Assembly (NCBI GenBank): GCA_029237695.1
Contig: CM055265.1
Span: forward strand, 78,238,447-78,302,446
From: Conchocele bisecta
Taxonomy: Eukaryota > Mollusca > Bivalvia > Lucinida > Thyasiridae
Direction: 5' to 3'
Length of the DNA: 64,000 bases
The notes under the pieces are model-generated. The model had not been told where the DNA came from. It was given only the letters and a program-made list of their open reading frames with translations, and did no database searches. This document shows positions 9,962 through 19,867 of this stretch, piece by piece (positions within the stretch are counted from its first letter, which is position 1; each line of letters opens with the position of its first letter). The translations under genes were made by a program, and so were the position numbers.

Positions 9962-10544
9962 CTACCCCGATATCCTGCTCAGGTGGTCTGCCCCCAGATT
10001 GTCGGCCTCTTTTATCGCAACAATACGCATTCTGGCTGACTGTTCCCCTGACCTTAAATGGGATAGGGTACCCCTTAATTCTTAAAGGGTCTTGCGTTGA
10101 CAACTTTATCTCATGTTTCCCTATATGGGTGTGTCCTGGTGCGTCCCTCAGGACATGGGTGAACTCCCGTAAGATCTCTTTGACTTGCGTCTTTTGTTTC
10201 TTGCCTAAATCAGGCGACATGTCAACTTTGCTCTCCGTATCGGACTCTAATCCCCTGGGACATAACATGTTTTCTTCGGCACTACACCCACTTGGACTAG
10301 GATCCCCCTCTACTGTGTCTTCTATCACGGCCGCATTTATTACAGTGAGTATTCCCTTCCCCGGGTGCTCAGGCCTAGTCTCGTACCTCTTTAACATGTT
10401 TGCATGAAAGGTTTTCAACTTCCCTCCCATGTCAACTCTATAGTCCCACTCATTAACTACCTCTGTTATGGGGTATGGTCCCTTCCACCTAAGAAGCAAT
10501 TTGTTGTTGTCTGTCGGTAGTAGTACAAGTACCTGATCTGCCAT
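9962..10544 (-). pseudogene. pol 3' part: GPY/F, RT start, RNase H end
   Basis: The open frame from 10544 starts just before the integrase C-terminal GPY/F module (LRWKGPYPITEVV). It continues into a segment typical of the extreme N-terminus of a gypsy RT, with REFTHVLRDAPGHT, HEIKLS and YPIPFKVRGTV. Around 10020-10055 this similarity stops. From there a different frame reads NLGADHLSRISG and then a stop at 9962-9964, which resembles the C-terminal end of RNase H. I infer one internal deletion of the whole RT-RNase H catalytic core: no YxDD motif or RNase H active-site residues are present. The frame preceding 10544 is broken from the integrase ORF. The product cannot be functional. Confidence 0.8.
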
Positions 10545-10565
10545 GCATACTGCCTACTACGAGTC

Positions 10566-12680
10566 TTACGGTTGTAGTACTTTGCATACTTTTTGGACGC
10601 ACTCTTCAAGTTCTCTCTGCGCGATTTCGCACGTTTTCTCGAGCCGTTCGCGCAAGTCTAGGACGTACTGATACGTCGTTTTGACGTTGTCCTCTATGTC
10701 CTTTTCGGACCACAGATCTCTTAGTATGCTCATCGGACCTCGAACGGTCCTTCCGTACAATAGTTCAAACGGTGAGAAAGCCAAACTTTCTTGAGGGACT
10801 TCGCGATACGCGAATAAAAGCGCGTTAATGTATTTGTCCCAATCTTTGGGACGTTCGCTTGCCATTCTACGAAGCATTTGCTTTAACGTACCATTGAACC
10901 GTTCCACGAGACCGTTACACTGTGGGTGGTACGGTGTCGTGGTTAATTGTCTCAGCGATAACAATCTACTAACTTCCTCCATGACTGCCGACGTAAATTG
11001 ACTACCCCGATCGGTGAGCATCTCCTCGGGGATACCCAGTCTACTGAACATATCCACGAGAGCTTCCGCGACTCGTTCGGCCTCGATGCCTGGTAGTGGT
11101 ACCGCTTCTGGGTACCTAGTTGCATAATCAACTAACGTTAGTATGTAACGATTCTTCCGATCGGTAGCTGGAAAAATTGGCCCTACAATATCAACTGCGA
11201 CTCGTTTGAACGGAGTGTCTATCAACGGCATAGTTCCTAACGGAACCTTGGTGATGTGTCCCTTTGACACAGTCTTTTGACATATGTCACAAGACCTACA
11301 AAACCGTGTAATGTCACTGCCCACGCCTGGCCAATAAAATTCTGATAACACTCGATCAGTTGTCTTCTTAACCCCTAAATGGCCCGCCATGATTGATTCA
11401 TGTGCCACTTTCATCACGGTAGTCCTAAGTGTTTTTGGGACTACCAGCTGATGGTACATCCTACCTGACCCTATCGATTCGAAATTACGATACAACAAGT
11501 CTTTTCGGTATGCGAATTTCGATTTGTTTCCGTTCTTACTTGACCGTACCGTTCCGTCTTTTGCATTATTTCGAACTGACGTCAATGTGACGTCATGTGC
11601 CTGCGCCTCTTTGAATTCATCGCGTGATACGTTCGCGATTGCGGTAGGGACTTTGAGGGTCTTATAGGATTCGTCTCGGGCTGTCGTTTGTGACCTAGTT
11701 TCAACTGCGCACGATTTAGCGCCTCTAAAATCGGATATCACCGGTAACTCTGACCCGTCTACATTCCCTATGGTAACATCATACATTGTATCTGTCATGC
11801 AAAGGGCTTCTACCTTACCTTTGAAAAAAGGTGTATCTAGATCTACCCGGGCGGTAGGAATTCCACTCATTTTGCTCCTATTTACCAGCATGCATGTTGA
11901 AACTTTGCTTAAAAACTGATCTGGTTGTACTAAGCTTTCCCTGACGACCACCCCGGTACACCCAGTATCTCGCATTACTGTGACCTTTTTCCCATTTAAT
12001 GTGCCCTCTGCTACGGGTAGCCTATCCATACCAAATGTACATCCGTTAATCAACTCCGGCTGTATCTCGCTACCTGAACATACAATAGTGGTGTCGGTAT
12101 CAACCACACAGAAATGTCCTTGGTTTTCCCCTGGTTGTTCCGTGTTTTGCCATCTACCTCTACCTCTGCCTCTAGTGTGCCTTCCACTTCTACCTCTATT
12201 TCTACCTCTGTACCGACCGCTCTGTTCTTTATCTGCAAAACTTACATGTTTCTCTTCCTCGACTGCTGCTGCTTTGTAAGCTGAGGACCGGTCACGCTTA
12301 GGACAATCGTAGGACATGTGACCTTCTTTGCCACAATGGTAACATGTCCCGCGATGCCTATCATAGCCGTTCCTGCTGGTACTTCTATCATAACTACCTC
12401 TACTCGGGCTTCTATCATAACTACCCCTACTTGGGCTTCTATTGTGGTCTCTATTCTGATATCTGTCCCTATCTCGACTCCTATCTCTGGATCGATTATC
12501 CGCACTACTTACCTTGCGCCTCTGGTTATCTACTGACCTGTACTCAGTTCTGTTGCTAGTACTGTTCCTCTGAACTACATACTTGCTACCTCCTCTAGCT
12601 TCTGCAAAGTAATCTGCCTGAACCGCCATCTGATCTAATCGAGTCAAATGTTTTCTCTTTGAGAAATAAGTAGAGCTCAC
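10566..12680 (-). CDS. gag zinc knuckle, protease and integrase ORF
   Basis: 704 codons. The first 110 residues are the gag C-terminus: a short helical part, then an Arg/Ser/Asp-rich tract. A nucleocapsid knuckle CYHCGKEGHMSYDC is at 113-126 and an RG-rich run (RGRGRGR) near 170. An aspartic protease follows with the active-site triplet DTG at 238-240. Integrase then follows directly, with no RT between: the zinc-binding motif has H427, H434, C464 and C467, and the catalytic core has D497 (VDIVGP), D557 (LTDRGSQF) and E593 (NGLVERFNG), a DD35E arrangement. The ORF ends early: near 10620 the similarity passes into another frame, which restores KKYAKYYNRKTRSR and leads toward the GPY/F module. 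The start codon is not native, since gag sequence continues upstream in other frames. The gag-protease-integrase fusion in one frame is as expected for gypsy elements; the missing RT between them is the notable point. Confidence 0.9.
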   Translation of the reverse strand: MSSTYFSKRKHLTRLDQMAVQADYFAEARGGSKYVVQRNSTSNRTEYRSVDNQRRKVSSADNRSRDRSRDRDRYQNRDHNRSPSRGSYDRSPSRGSYDRSTSRNGYDRHRGTCYHCGKEGHMSYDCPKRDRSSAYKAAAVEEEKHVSFADKEQSGRYRGRNRGRSGRHTRGRGRGRWQNTEQPGENQGHFCVVDTDTTIVCSGSEIQPELINGCTFGMDRLPVAEGTLNGKKVTVMRDTGCTGVVVRESLVQPDQFLSKVSTCMLVNRSKMSGIPTARVDLDTPFFKGKVEALCMTDTMYDVTIGNVDGSELPVISDFRGAKSCAVETRSQTTARDESYKTLKVPTAIANVSRDEFKEAQAHDVTLTSVRNNAKDGTVRSSKNGNKSKFAYRKDLLYRNFESIGSGRMYHQLVVPKTLRTTVMKVAHESIMAGHLGVKKTTDRVLSEFYWPGVGSDITRFCRSCDICQKTVSKGHITKVPLGTMPLIDTPFKRVAVDIVGPIFPATDRKNRYILTLVDYATRYPEAVPLPGIEAERVAEALVDMFSRLGIPEEMLTDRGSQFTSAVMEEVSRLLSLRQLTTTPYHPQCNGLVERFNGTLKQMLRRMASERPKDWDKYINALLFAYREVPQESLAFSPFELLYGRTVRGPMSILRDLWSEKDIEDNVKTTYQYVLDLRERLEKTCEIAQRELEECVQKVCKVLQP

Positions 12681-13130
12681 GACTGCATATACTTAACATC
12701 TGATCTCTATCATGTAGTCTAATACTCCTTCATATGTTCTATTCACCTTACCTAACTCAAACCATCTATCTAAATAGTTCTTTGACCGACTGACATATTG
12801 CACAAATGATTCACTGTGATCAGGTTTGGTGTTTTTGAACATGCGTCTGAACCCATCTTCCGTTAGATCAAAACATTTCAACAATGCGGATTTCAACTTA
12901 TCATAGTCAAGAGCATCATCAATAGGTAGTCTAGAATATACATCTAATGCCTTGCCCTTCAATAAAGCACTCAAGTGTAGTGACCACTTATCTCTACCCC
13001 ACCTTTGAATTGCTGCGTACCTCTCAAATCTAGCTAAGTAGCTATCCATGTTGTCATTATTCTGATCAAAATGTGGCAGCTTCGGACCGAATGCTCTGCC
13101 ATAGTCCCTATCATGTCTATCTTCATCTAC
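12681..13130 (-). pseudogene. gag capsid region, frame-broken
   Basis: The open part (12693-13049) carries a retrotransposon gag domain: SYLARFERYAAIQRW, WSLHLSALLKGKALDVYSRL and FVQYVSRSKNYLDRWF are typical helices. Reading continues upstream in the same frame to about 13125 (YGRAFGPKLPHFDQ). At the downstream end the frame breaks twice within about 60 bases (around 12700 and 12650) before the knuckle-containing ORF resumes. Another break near 13130 separates it from the coiled-coil part. The capsid forms the particle shell in which reverse transcription takes place. Confidence 0.8.
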
Positions 13131-13572
13131 TACTTCTCCCCTCTACTTTTGCCATTTCTACCTGATGCTTAGTGTCGAGTTCTCGCAATTTAAATTCTAG
13201 ATCTAACTGTGCTTCATTGGCTAACCGATGTGCTTCCTTATCTAACCGCGCAGCATCTAATCTATCTTTCTCCATCTGTCGCTCAACTTCCTTAGCTAAC
13301 TGCTCAGCATCTAACCTATCTTTCTCAGCCTGTCACTCAACCTCCTTAGCTAACCGCTCAGCATCTAACCTATCTTTCTCAGCCTGTCGCTCAACCTCTT
13401 TAGCCAACCGCTCAGCATCTAACCTATCTTTCTCAGCCTGCCTAGCCTCTAGTCTTTCCTGTCTTTCTCTCTCCTGCTCTTCCTTTACAAAGGCCCTTAA
13501 CTCTGAATCTGCTAGCCCTAAGCTTTTGCCTATGTCCATTAGCTCCTTAATGGACGACATTCTCACTCTCAA
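13131..13572 (-). pseudogene. gag N-terminal coiled coil with stop
   Basis: Begins with a short helix (SSIKELMDIGKSLGLADSEL) followed by a long charged coiled coil. The 18-residue unit AEKDRLDAERLAKEVERQ is repeated about four times. An in-frame TGA at about 13330, where sister units have an Arg codon (CGA), truncates it after 79 codons. The coiled coil carries on beyond the stop to about 13150. Such N-termini are usual in gag of animal gypsy elements. Confidence 0.75.
13259..13440 (-). repeat. 54-bp tandem repeat within gag
   Basis: Three to four in-register units, each containing CTCAGCATCTAACCTATCTT on the + strand. They code the 18-residue coiled-coil unit, so copy number can change without shifting frame. 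Confidence 0.8.
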
Positions 13573-14210
13573 ATCAACTCCGGATTATCGATTTACACGC
13601 TTTACCCGACGGTACACAAGGTCTCTAGCACTCAAATCACTTGGTGATTTGTGCGAGTCTCTTGCTTCAAGTCTATAAGGTTAAGGTAAATCAATCCGGT
13701 CTCTACTCTAACGACGGTATAAGTTTCTCAATCGGGTAAGTCAATCCGGTATATGTATAGTCTAATGTAATGGTATATTTACCATTCCCTCTCTAAGGTA
13801 CTGGACACAAATATTGGGGACTGGTTATAGACACCTGGCAGGATATAGTATTGTTCATACACAATATAATAGTGGTAGTAATCTCGCCTCAGATGCAGAA
13901 GTGTCTAGTGCTAACCTAGAACACCCGCTGTGCCATCATCACAGGGAGGTACTATTCAACAAATCCAAGGTTACAATGACCCTTACATCCACTATCTCAC
14001 CAGATCGTCTCAACTCTATACTTCTGTACCTAGGTAGTCAAATCATGTATGTGGTGATGTATTAGTGCCTAAGTGTTGGAGTGCATCTTACATTAACTCC
14101 CAAGGCAAACAAATACAAGATTGAATTTTTGACGACACTAGGGGTACAGCTATTCTAGCCTCCTTACTTCAACTGCTTTGAAGAAACTGATTATAAAAGA
14201 GGAAACAAAA
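13573..14210 (-). other. Retrotransposon leader (5' untranslated)
   Basis: Lies between primer site and gag. No long ORF on the element's strand. It would hold the packaging signal if the element is mobilised in trans. Confidence 0.55.
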
Positions 14211-14227
14211 CCCCACTTCTGACACCA
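14211..14227 (-). promoter_or_regulatory. Primer-binding site, tRNA-Leu type
   Basis: On the - strand, one base inside the 5' LTR, the sequence is TGGTGTCAGAAGTGGGG. Its complement on the + strand, CCCCACTTCTGACACCA, matches the 3' end of animal tRNA-Leu acceptors (CCCACT-CTGACACCA) from memory of the tRNA consensus. This sets the priming tRNA and confirms the element's orientation. Confidence 0.85.
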
Positions 14228-14228
14228 T

Positions 14229-16760
14229 TGTCAAGGTCATTACCAAGGTCAGGAATGATCGAGACAAATTGTCTCCCCAATTATCATATGAACCAAGTAT
14301 ACTTCAATTGTTATGACGTTATGGCCAATATAGCTTGATCTGACGAACGAAAAGTGGTAACAATGCAGTTGAAGTGTAAGGGATAGGCCAGCGTAGATAA
14401 GTACACGTAGTCACTTAATCACTTATAATGTACACTATATTACATGGGGAACACACAGGAATACATGATACATTGATATGCGAACATCACTGTACTGTGC
14501 ATGATACTATTCAATTACTACAAGGTTGTAAGCCAATCGACTGTTATACTTTAACGCAACTTAAAAGCTACAGACGAATAAACTCGGTATGTGGTATCTC
14601 AATGGTCCCGTAGTGGACAATAGTATGAATGCACAAGTACTTTGATGATCGCTAATCAAAGTGAAATAACATACAGTATAACATGGCATAACGAACATTG
14701 GAAGACAAATGACAATCATCTGAGCTACCCCAGTGCTGGCGTATCTCAATAGATAGTGTAACCTCTGAGTATCAAGGTCCCAAGGTCTGCCTCACCCGCA
14801 ATATGAGGTCTAGTCAACAATATGGCTATAATCCAACTTCAAGTGGATTAATCCATAAACAATATATGTAGTCTTACTACAATCCTTTAGCCATGATATG
14901 CCATGATAGGAGTATTACCATACACTATCAAAGTATACATATGTATTGCCTATGCAATATATTTCCAAAGTATGAATGTCAAAGTCAAAGCCGGATGTGG
15001 TTACATCACATGATAGTCAATAACGATAATGTTCCGGAAGCTGGTTCCCGGAAGTAAAGTTCCACAGGTAGTGTTATCTCCGGAAATGGTGGACCAGATG
15101 TAAAGTTCCTATGGTATCACTCGACTGTAGCACCCGGATGTGGTAGACCGGATGTAAAGTATCCATGGTGAATCAATGGGTTGTAATACCGGAAGTGGTA
15201 GACCGGTATGTAAAGTTCCGATATAATACAAAATGGCGATTTTCACGTTGGCTAAGACGCCGGGAAAAGTTTCACTTAGGTGACATTCAACTCGGTGGTA
15301 GTATAATGATATGATATGTGTGTATGGCGTTTCACTTCACTAAACTATGGCTGTGACTGTCTGCTGAACGCGAGGTAGCTATCACACACTGCTCTATACA
15401 GGCCTGTACCCGGAGCTGCTACACACACTGCGCCAGACAGACGTACGGACACTCGGACGACCCGATACTCTGCACTGACTGGGGTCTGCCCTCAAACGAG
15501 TGGACCAAAACGTCCAATGTGGCTCGCTGGAGCGTTCTCAAGAGGCTACAAAAATGAAATGAATCTCCAATTACTGGACGAATACGCACAGACAGACAGA
15601 CAGGATGCACAACAGACTAAAACGGGAATCGAACAACGGCAAATCACAGCTGAAATAAAATGTTCTAGGTACATACCAAAATCCTCCGTGTCACTGGTGA
15701 ATACAGTACTAGTCTTCTGTAACCAGAATATATGTGTCCCGCCAACACATAGCGAGACATCGCTTATATACGCACCAGTGAAACCATGCACGGAATAATG
15801 GATATGCCTACCCCTCGTACGACATCTCACATAAATACTACAAAACCATGGCTTTTGCCATGTCACCCGTGGGTTATTTTTGGCATAAATATAATTATGT
15901 TCCCACGCCTTAAATTCAACCAAACCAGTGTACAGCCCTCGTGGAATAAATACCATCCAACATGGTATACCCCACACTACCATAAATCTGCACACTGTAG
16001 ACCCAGATCTCATAATCCGAAATCTACTCGACTGGTCTCGACAATGCGAAGGTCGCTTCTTGGCCCCGCCAAACCCCTCCATAACGGTCCTACGGCTATA
16101 CACTCAAATGAGAGTGTAGCACATACTAAACTCAAATATCGTGGTCATTTACGGAAATATCACGACACAAAACATCACCATTATGGGATCTGATATATCC
16201 GTGTTGGCCAGTACCAGGCTATGATGAAACACTAACCCGTAGCATACATAACAGGGCAGACCATGGTATGGTCTGCGCTGTATACTGGCTTCACCTACAG
16301 AAGGTCCCTTATATGGTGAAACACTGACACGCGGACAAACTCGGCTGGCACGGACAGTGGACATCCGTAATACTAAAAGGTATCTTTCCCTAGCGAAACC
16401 AGCACACGCAGTCAACGAGTTCTCTACCACACACATGCATAGTCTGTGGCAAATATGGCGTGACCTCAGTAAAACATTGCTCATAAAATAGACGTATATT
16501 TAAATCCGCAAATAGGACACGCATAAACGTATCTCCACCAATACAACATAAGCCCCCTTATTACACGCACATTGTACATGGCAAATGTACATGCCAAACC
16601 ACAGGTGTGCAAAAACCACAGGTGTGTGAAACCACAGGTATGTGGAATCACAGGGATGTGAAATCAATAATACGCACAACAATACAACACAGTACCACAC
16701 ATCACAAATATACAATTATACGGATTCCAGAATGTACAAGAATACACGTGTCACGCGACA
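14229..16760 (-). repeat. 5' LTR of the retrotransposon
   Basis: 2532 bases, containing the element's promoter by position. It shares all landmarks with the other LTR. Compared with that copy it has TACCGGAAGTGG instead of TACCAAGAGTGG near 15190 and an extra CAGTCA-type insert near 16410. Confidence 0.93.
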
Positions 16761-16942
16761 ATCACAAACCTGCTTTGACAGCACTTTAGAATAATTTACA
16801 ACATGCTTTGACAATACCTCAGAATCATTTCCATTGGAAATGATTCTGAAGTGCTGTCAAATCATGTTTTTTATTGAGAAATAAGGCAAGATATAAAAGC
16901 AACAGCAGACGACAATTGTTGTGTGTAGGGGTCTAAGGATTA
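16761..16942. repeat. Right part of split family A MITE
   Basis: After the duplicated ATCAC the sequence resumes with CTGCTTTGACAGCACTTTAG, the TTTCCATTGGAAATG turn and AGCAGACGACAATTGTTG. The final flank has decayed to AAGGATTA instead of AGGGTTAA. Confidence 0.85.
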
Positions 16943-17020
16943 TTTTGTTTACCAATCTAATCGTCACAAAATGATTTTCAGACGATAAGGGGTATTTTTT
17001 TTCTAAGAAAATTAATTACC
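16943..17020. repeat. Family B fragment
   Basis: CAATCTAATCGTCACAAAAT and TTTTCAGACGATAAGGGG match the left arm of family B. The core is missing. Confidence 0.5.
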
Positions 17021-17029
17021 AATAGAAAA

Positions 17030-17294
17030 TGTGTTCATGACCCACCTATACCGCTTTGATAGTAAACACGTTCAAACAAAAACTTTAACCAAGGGCAATA
17101 ACTATGTAAATATTGCAATTATATGTCAAGGTCACACAAAGGTCATTTGGTTCACAGTGGGTTGCGGTGCATATCACAGTTATCACTGGCTTATGATAGT
17201 GTGCAACTATGTGGTTCCAGGCCTAATCATGTAGGTCAAGGCTCAAAGAAAAGCTTTAACCTTGTGGCATACGGGACGGAAGGACGAGGGTAAC
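17030..17294. repeat. Interspersed repeat fragment
   Basis: Carries GTCAAGGTCACACAAAGGTC, then AGCTTTAACCTTGTGGCAT and a GGACGGAAGGACGAGG tail. The GACGGA tail is shared with several long repeats in this window (52258, 58250, 59716). No protein motif. Confidence 0.4.
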
Positions 17295-17455
17295 ACTTTA
17301 CTCTTTGCATGCTGGGAAACTTGTGGACTATAAATAGTTCAAAACTAGCGGACAATAATTCATCATATTTTCTTGTATTTCTCCCCGTAAATTCTAATGA
17401 AATTTCAAGACGTATTTACAGAGAGAAATAAAACATACACTCCTAATTCGTTTGG
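17295..17455. repeat. Family H fragment
   Basis: CTCTTTGCATGCTGGGAAAC through TACACTCCTAATTCGTTTGG. The inner palindrome is partly deleted and the right terminus is replaced by family B sequence. Confidence 0.6.
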
Positions 17456-17540
17456 CAGATCCTGATAAGACTACTCATCAGGATCAACACTGTTTGCAAA
17501 CACCCCCATAGAGGGATGTAGTGTTGACAGGGTTAAGCCA
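17456..17540. repeat. Family B right fragment
   Basis: AGATCCTGATAAGACTACTC through GTTGACAGGGTTAA, joined to a family H fragment in mid-element. This is a recombinant or deletion junction. Confidence 0.5.
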
Positions 17541-17775
17541 TGATTTGTGACAATTTTACTACCAGAGTGTGTAGCTACTCTGTGATCACATCAGTGTACC
17601 TGCTGCGCTTCTGATGATCATGCACATTCACAATTCCAGTTTTCATTTCTTTCCTAATTACCTTATTTATGCTAATAGTTATTGTCATCGGGGCTAAGCA
17701 ATGTTTTTATTGAGGTGCAAAACATGGCAAATTTGATGATGTCAGATTTGTACTATTGGTACCTGAACAACTATT
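17541..17775. other. Unassigned stretch
   Basis: No gene or recognised repeat. Confidence 0.3.
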
Positions 17776-18009
17776 TTAACCCTTACACCGCTACACACAG
17801 CAATTGTCGTCTGCTGTTGCTTTTATATCAATACAAACATGTTTTGACAGCACTGCAGAATCATTTCCAATGGAAATGATTCTGAAGTGCTGTCAAAGCA
17901 TGTTGTAAATTATTCTAAAGTGCTGTCAAAGCATGTTTTTGATGATAAAATGGAAAATAGAAAATAAACAGCAGACGACAAAAAATTAAGGTAGTGGTCT
18001 AAGGGTTAA
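17776..18009. repeat. TTAA-flanked MITE, family A
   Basis: TTAACCCTTACACCGCTACA at left, GTGGTCTAAGGGTTAA at right, with the TTTCCAATGGAAATG centre. Confidence 0.8.
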
Positions 18010-18091
18010 TGAATTTCTGAATAAAATGGGTTTTAGAAGTGGGAGGCTTTTATTTTCTATATTTTATTGTATGAAAGTAGTGTAAATAATA

Positions 18092-18337
18092 TTAACCCTT
18101 ACACCGCTATCTTAATTGTTTTGTCATCTGCTGTTTATTTTCTATTTTACATTTTTATCATCAAAAACATGCTTTGACAGCACTTTAGAATAATTTACAA
18201 CCTGCTTTGACAGCACTTCAGAATCATTTCCATTGGAAATGATTCTGAAGTGCTGTCAAACCATGTTTTTATTAAGAAATAAGGCAAGATATAAAAGCAA
18301 CAGCAGACGTGTTGTGAGTAAGCGGTCTAAGAGTTAA
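18092..18337. repeat. TTAA-flanked MITE, family A
   Basis: TTAACCCTTACACCGCTATC at left and AGCGGTCTAAGAGTTAA at right. Opposite arm order to the copy 80 bases upstream, so the pair forms a larger inverted repeat. Confidence 0.8.
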
Positions 18338-18640
18338 GTTTTATATTTCTTTTAAAATATATACAAAATGGCAAATCAAATAAAACTTTATTTTAGTAAT
18401 GTGTGGTGATGGGTAACTGAAAATTTATTTTCTCTGGTGCCAATATTAGAATGAATATGGTATGTTTTATTTCCCGATAAAGGTATATGGTGTGTTCATT
18501 TGAACCATGTCATTGAGATGCTTCAAATTGATGTCTTAACATATTCTTTTGAGGATGTCTAAGGAAATTATACATAATTTTTCAACAATGGGTATTCAAT
18601 TTTCTGTGGGATACTGAGTAGCAAGCCTTGAGTAGCAAAA
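18338..18640. other. Unassigned AT-rich stretch
   Basis: No gene or named repeat seen. Confidence 0.3.
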
Positions 18641-18649
18641 TTTCAGAAT

Positions 18650-18795
18650 ATTTTTTTTTTATATTTTCTTTATTTAGCAACGAAAGTATATGTTGTTACC
18701 ACTCATTTGAACCGTCTCGATGAGGCAGTTCAAATGTGTGGCAACAACATATACTTTTGATGAGTAATAATAAATAAAAAAATTATATAAAAAAA
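18650..18795. repeat. Family I core
   Basis: ATATGTTGTTACCACTCATT, the CGTCTCGATGAGGC turn and the return arm GGCAACAACATATACTTT. No clean TTAA ends. Confidence 0.6.
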
Positions 18796-19215
18796 AATGG
18801 GTATCCCGAGCATTATGACATGGATTAATCCTGATGTGAAGTGACAATTAGGAGCAACACTGGCCAACAATGCTCTAAAACCTGTTTTCTCGGCTTGTCT
18901 CCCAATTTTTTATACCACTTTTATGGCCTTTGACTGGGAACAGTTTTGATATCAAGCTGATTTTATTGCACAAGTTTGAAATTGTTAAATTTTACTTCTG
19001 TTGTTCGAAGCTCAATTAGGTATGAAATTTACATGACAATTTTGATGTGACAACAAAGACAGTTTTCGGCTTGAATCTAACAAAGCGGCAATATTATACC
19101 ATAGTGTCGAGTTTCCAGTTTTACGAATTCTAGAGAAATAATTCTTGTACCCTTGTGGATGCGTGACATCTGGTGGGTGATGTCCATAACACATATTTGT
19201 ACATTCAGGCTCTGA
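18796..19215. other. Unassigned stretch
   Basis: No gene. A 60-codon - strand ORF at 19012-19194 has no recognisable motif. Confidence 0.3.
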
Positions 19216-19512
19216 TTAACCCTTTCAACACTACAGATCATGGGCCCGTTTCACTAAACTTCTTACGACTAAAATGTTCGTAAGTGCAAATTTATGATAG
19301 TCTGTAAATTTCACATTAACAATGTTTTCTTGTAAATAATTATTGGATTTACATTTATTGAGCATAGGCTGCATATGCAGCCTATGCTCAATAAATGTAA
19401 ATCCATAAATTGAAATTTACAGACGATCTTAAATTTGCACTTACGAACATTTTAGTCGTAAGTAGTTTAGTGAAACGGCCCCCATGATCTTGCAAACAGT
19501 GTAGATCCAGAT
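19216..19512. repeat. Family B fragment interrupted by family C
   Basis: Left TTAACCCTTTCAACACTACA and, after the family C element, TTGCAAACAGTGTAGATCCA. The rest of the family B element is missing. Confidence 0.6.
19242..19483. repeat. Family C MITE nested in family B
   Basis: GGCCCGTTTCACTAAACTTC to GTTTAGTGAAACGGCCCC with the GCATATGC centre. ATG flanks both sides, giving a 3-bp duplication as at 61742. Confidence 0.75.
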
Positions 19513-19797
19513 TAAAATATCGTTTGACAGTTCCATTGAAAATGATTCTGAAGTGCTGCAAATCCATGTTTTTGTTGAGAAATATGGAAAATATAAAATA
19601 ATCAGGAAAACTGTTGTCTGCTGTTTTTTCCAAATTTTGTCTTCTTTCTCCATTAAAATATGGTTTGACAGCACTTTAGAATCATTTCCATTGGAAATGA
19701 TTCTAAAGTGCTGCCAAACCATGTTTTTGTTCAGAAATATGGAAAATATAAAATAATCAGCAGACGACAAAATTTAATTCAGCGTTGTAAGGGTTCA
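19513..19797. repeat. Two overlapping family A elements
   Basis: A first partial copy (TTCCATTGAAAATGATTCTG, then AATATGGAAAATATAAAATA) runs into a fuller copy with TGTTGTCTGCTG, the TTTCCATTGGAAATG turn and AGCAGACGACAAAATTTAAT. It ends GTAAGGGTTCAA, a mutated TTAA end. Confidence 0.65.
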
Positions 19798-19813
19798 ATA
19801 ATACTCATACATC

Positions 19814-19867
19814 GCGATTAAATGTAATTGGCGATTAAATGTAATTGGCGATTAAATGTAATTGGCG
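19814..19867. repeat. 17-bp tandem repeat, three units
   Basis: Unit GCGATTAAATGTAATTG, three perfect copies, then GCGGGAG. Confidence 0.85.

Larger units (their letters stand above)
7370..16760 (-). mobile_element. Ty3/gypsy LTR retrotransposon, Gmr1-like order
   Basis: A complete-ended 9391-bp element on the - strand. It has two LTRs (7370-9891 and 14229-16760), 5-bp ATCAC duplications at 7365-7369 and 16761-16765, TG...CA LTR ends, a tRNA-Leu-type primer site beside the right LTR and a G-rich tract beside the left LTR. Reading leftwards the interior gives gag (coiled coil, capsid, CCHC knuckle), protease (DTG), integrase (HHCC, DD35E), the GPY/F module, the N-terminal edge of reverse transcriptase, then the end of RNase H. 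Integrase before RT is the order reported for Gmr1-like Ty3/gypsy elements, not the usual one. The RT-RNase H core is absent and several frames are broken, so it is non-autonomous. The LTRs are about 99% alike, so insertion is recent. No envelope-like ORF is seen. Confidence 0.93.

Noticed and set aside
9913..10407. 164-codon + strand ORF
   Set aside because: Antisense of the GPY/F and RT edge of pol; no motif of its own.
13172..13678. 168-codon Ser/Ala-rich + strand ORF
   Set aside because: Antisense of the gag coiled-coil repeat.
15546..16103. 185-codon - strand ORF in the LTR, also broken in the other LTR
   Set aside because: The frame is open in one LTR but interrupted by an indel in the other, and no domain is visible. 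LTR sequence, not a gene.
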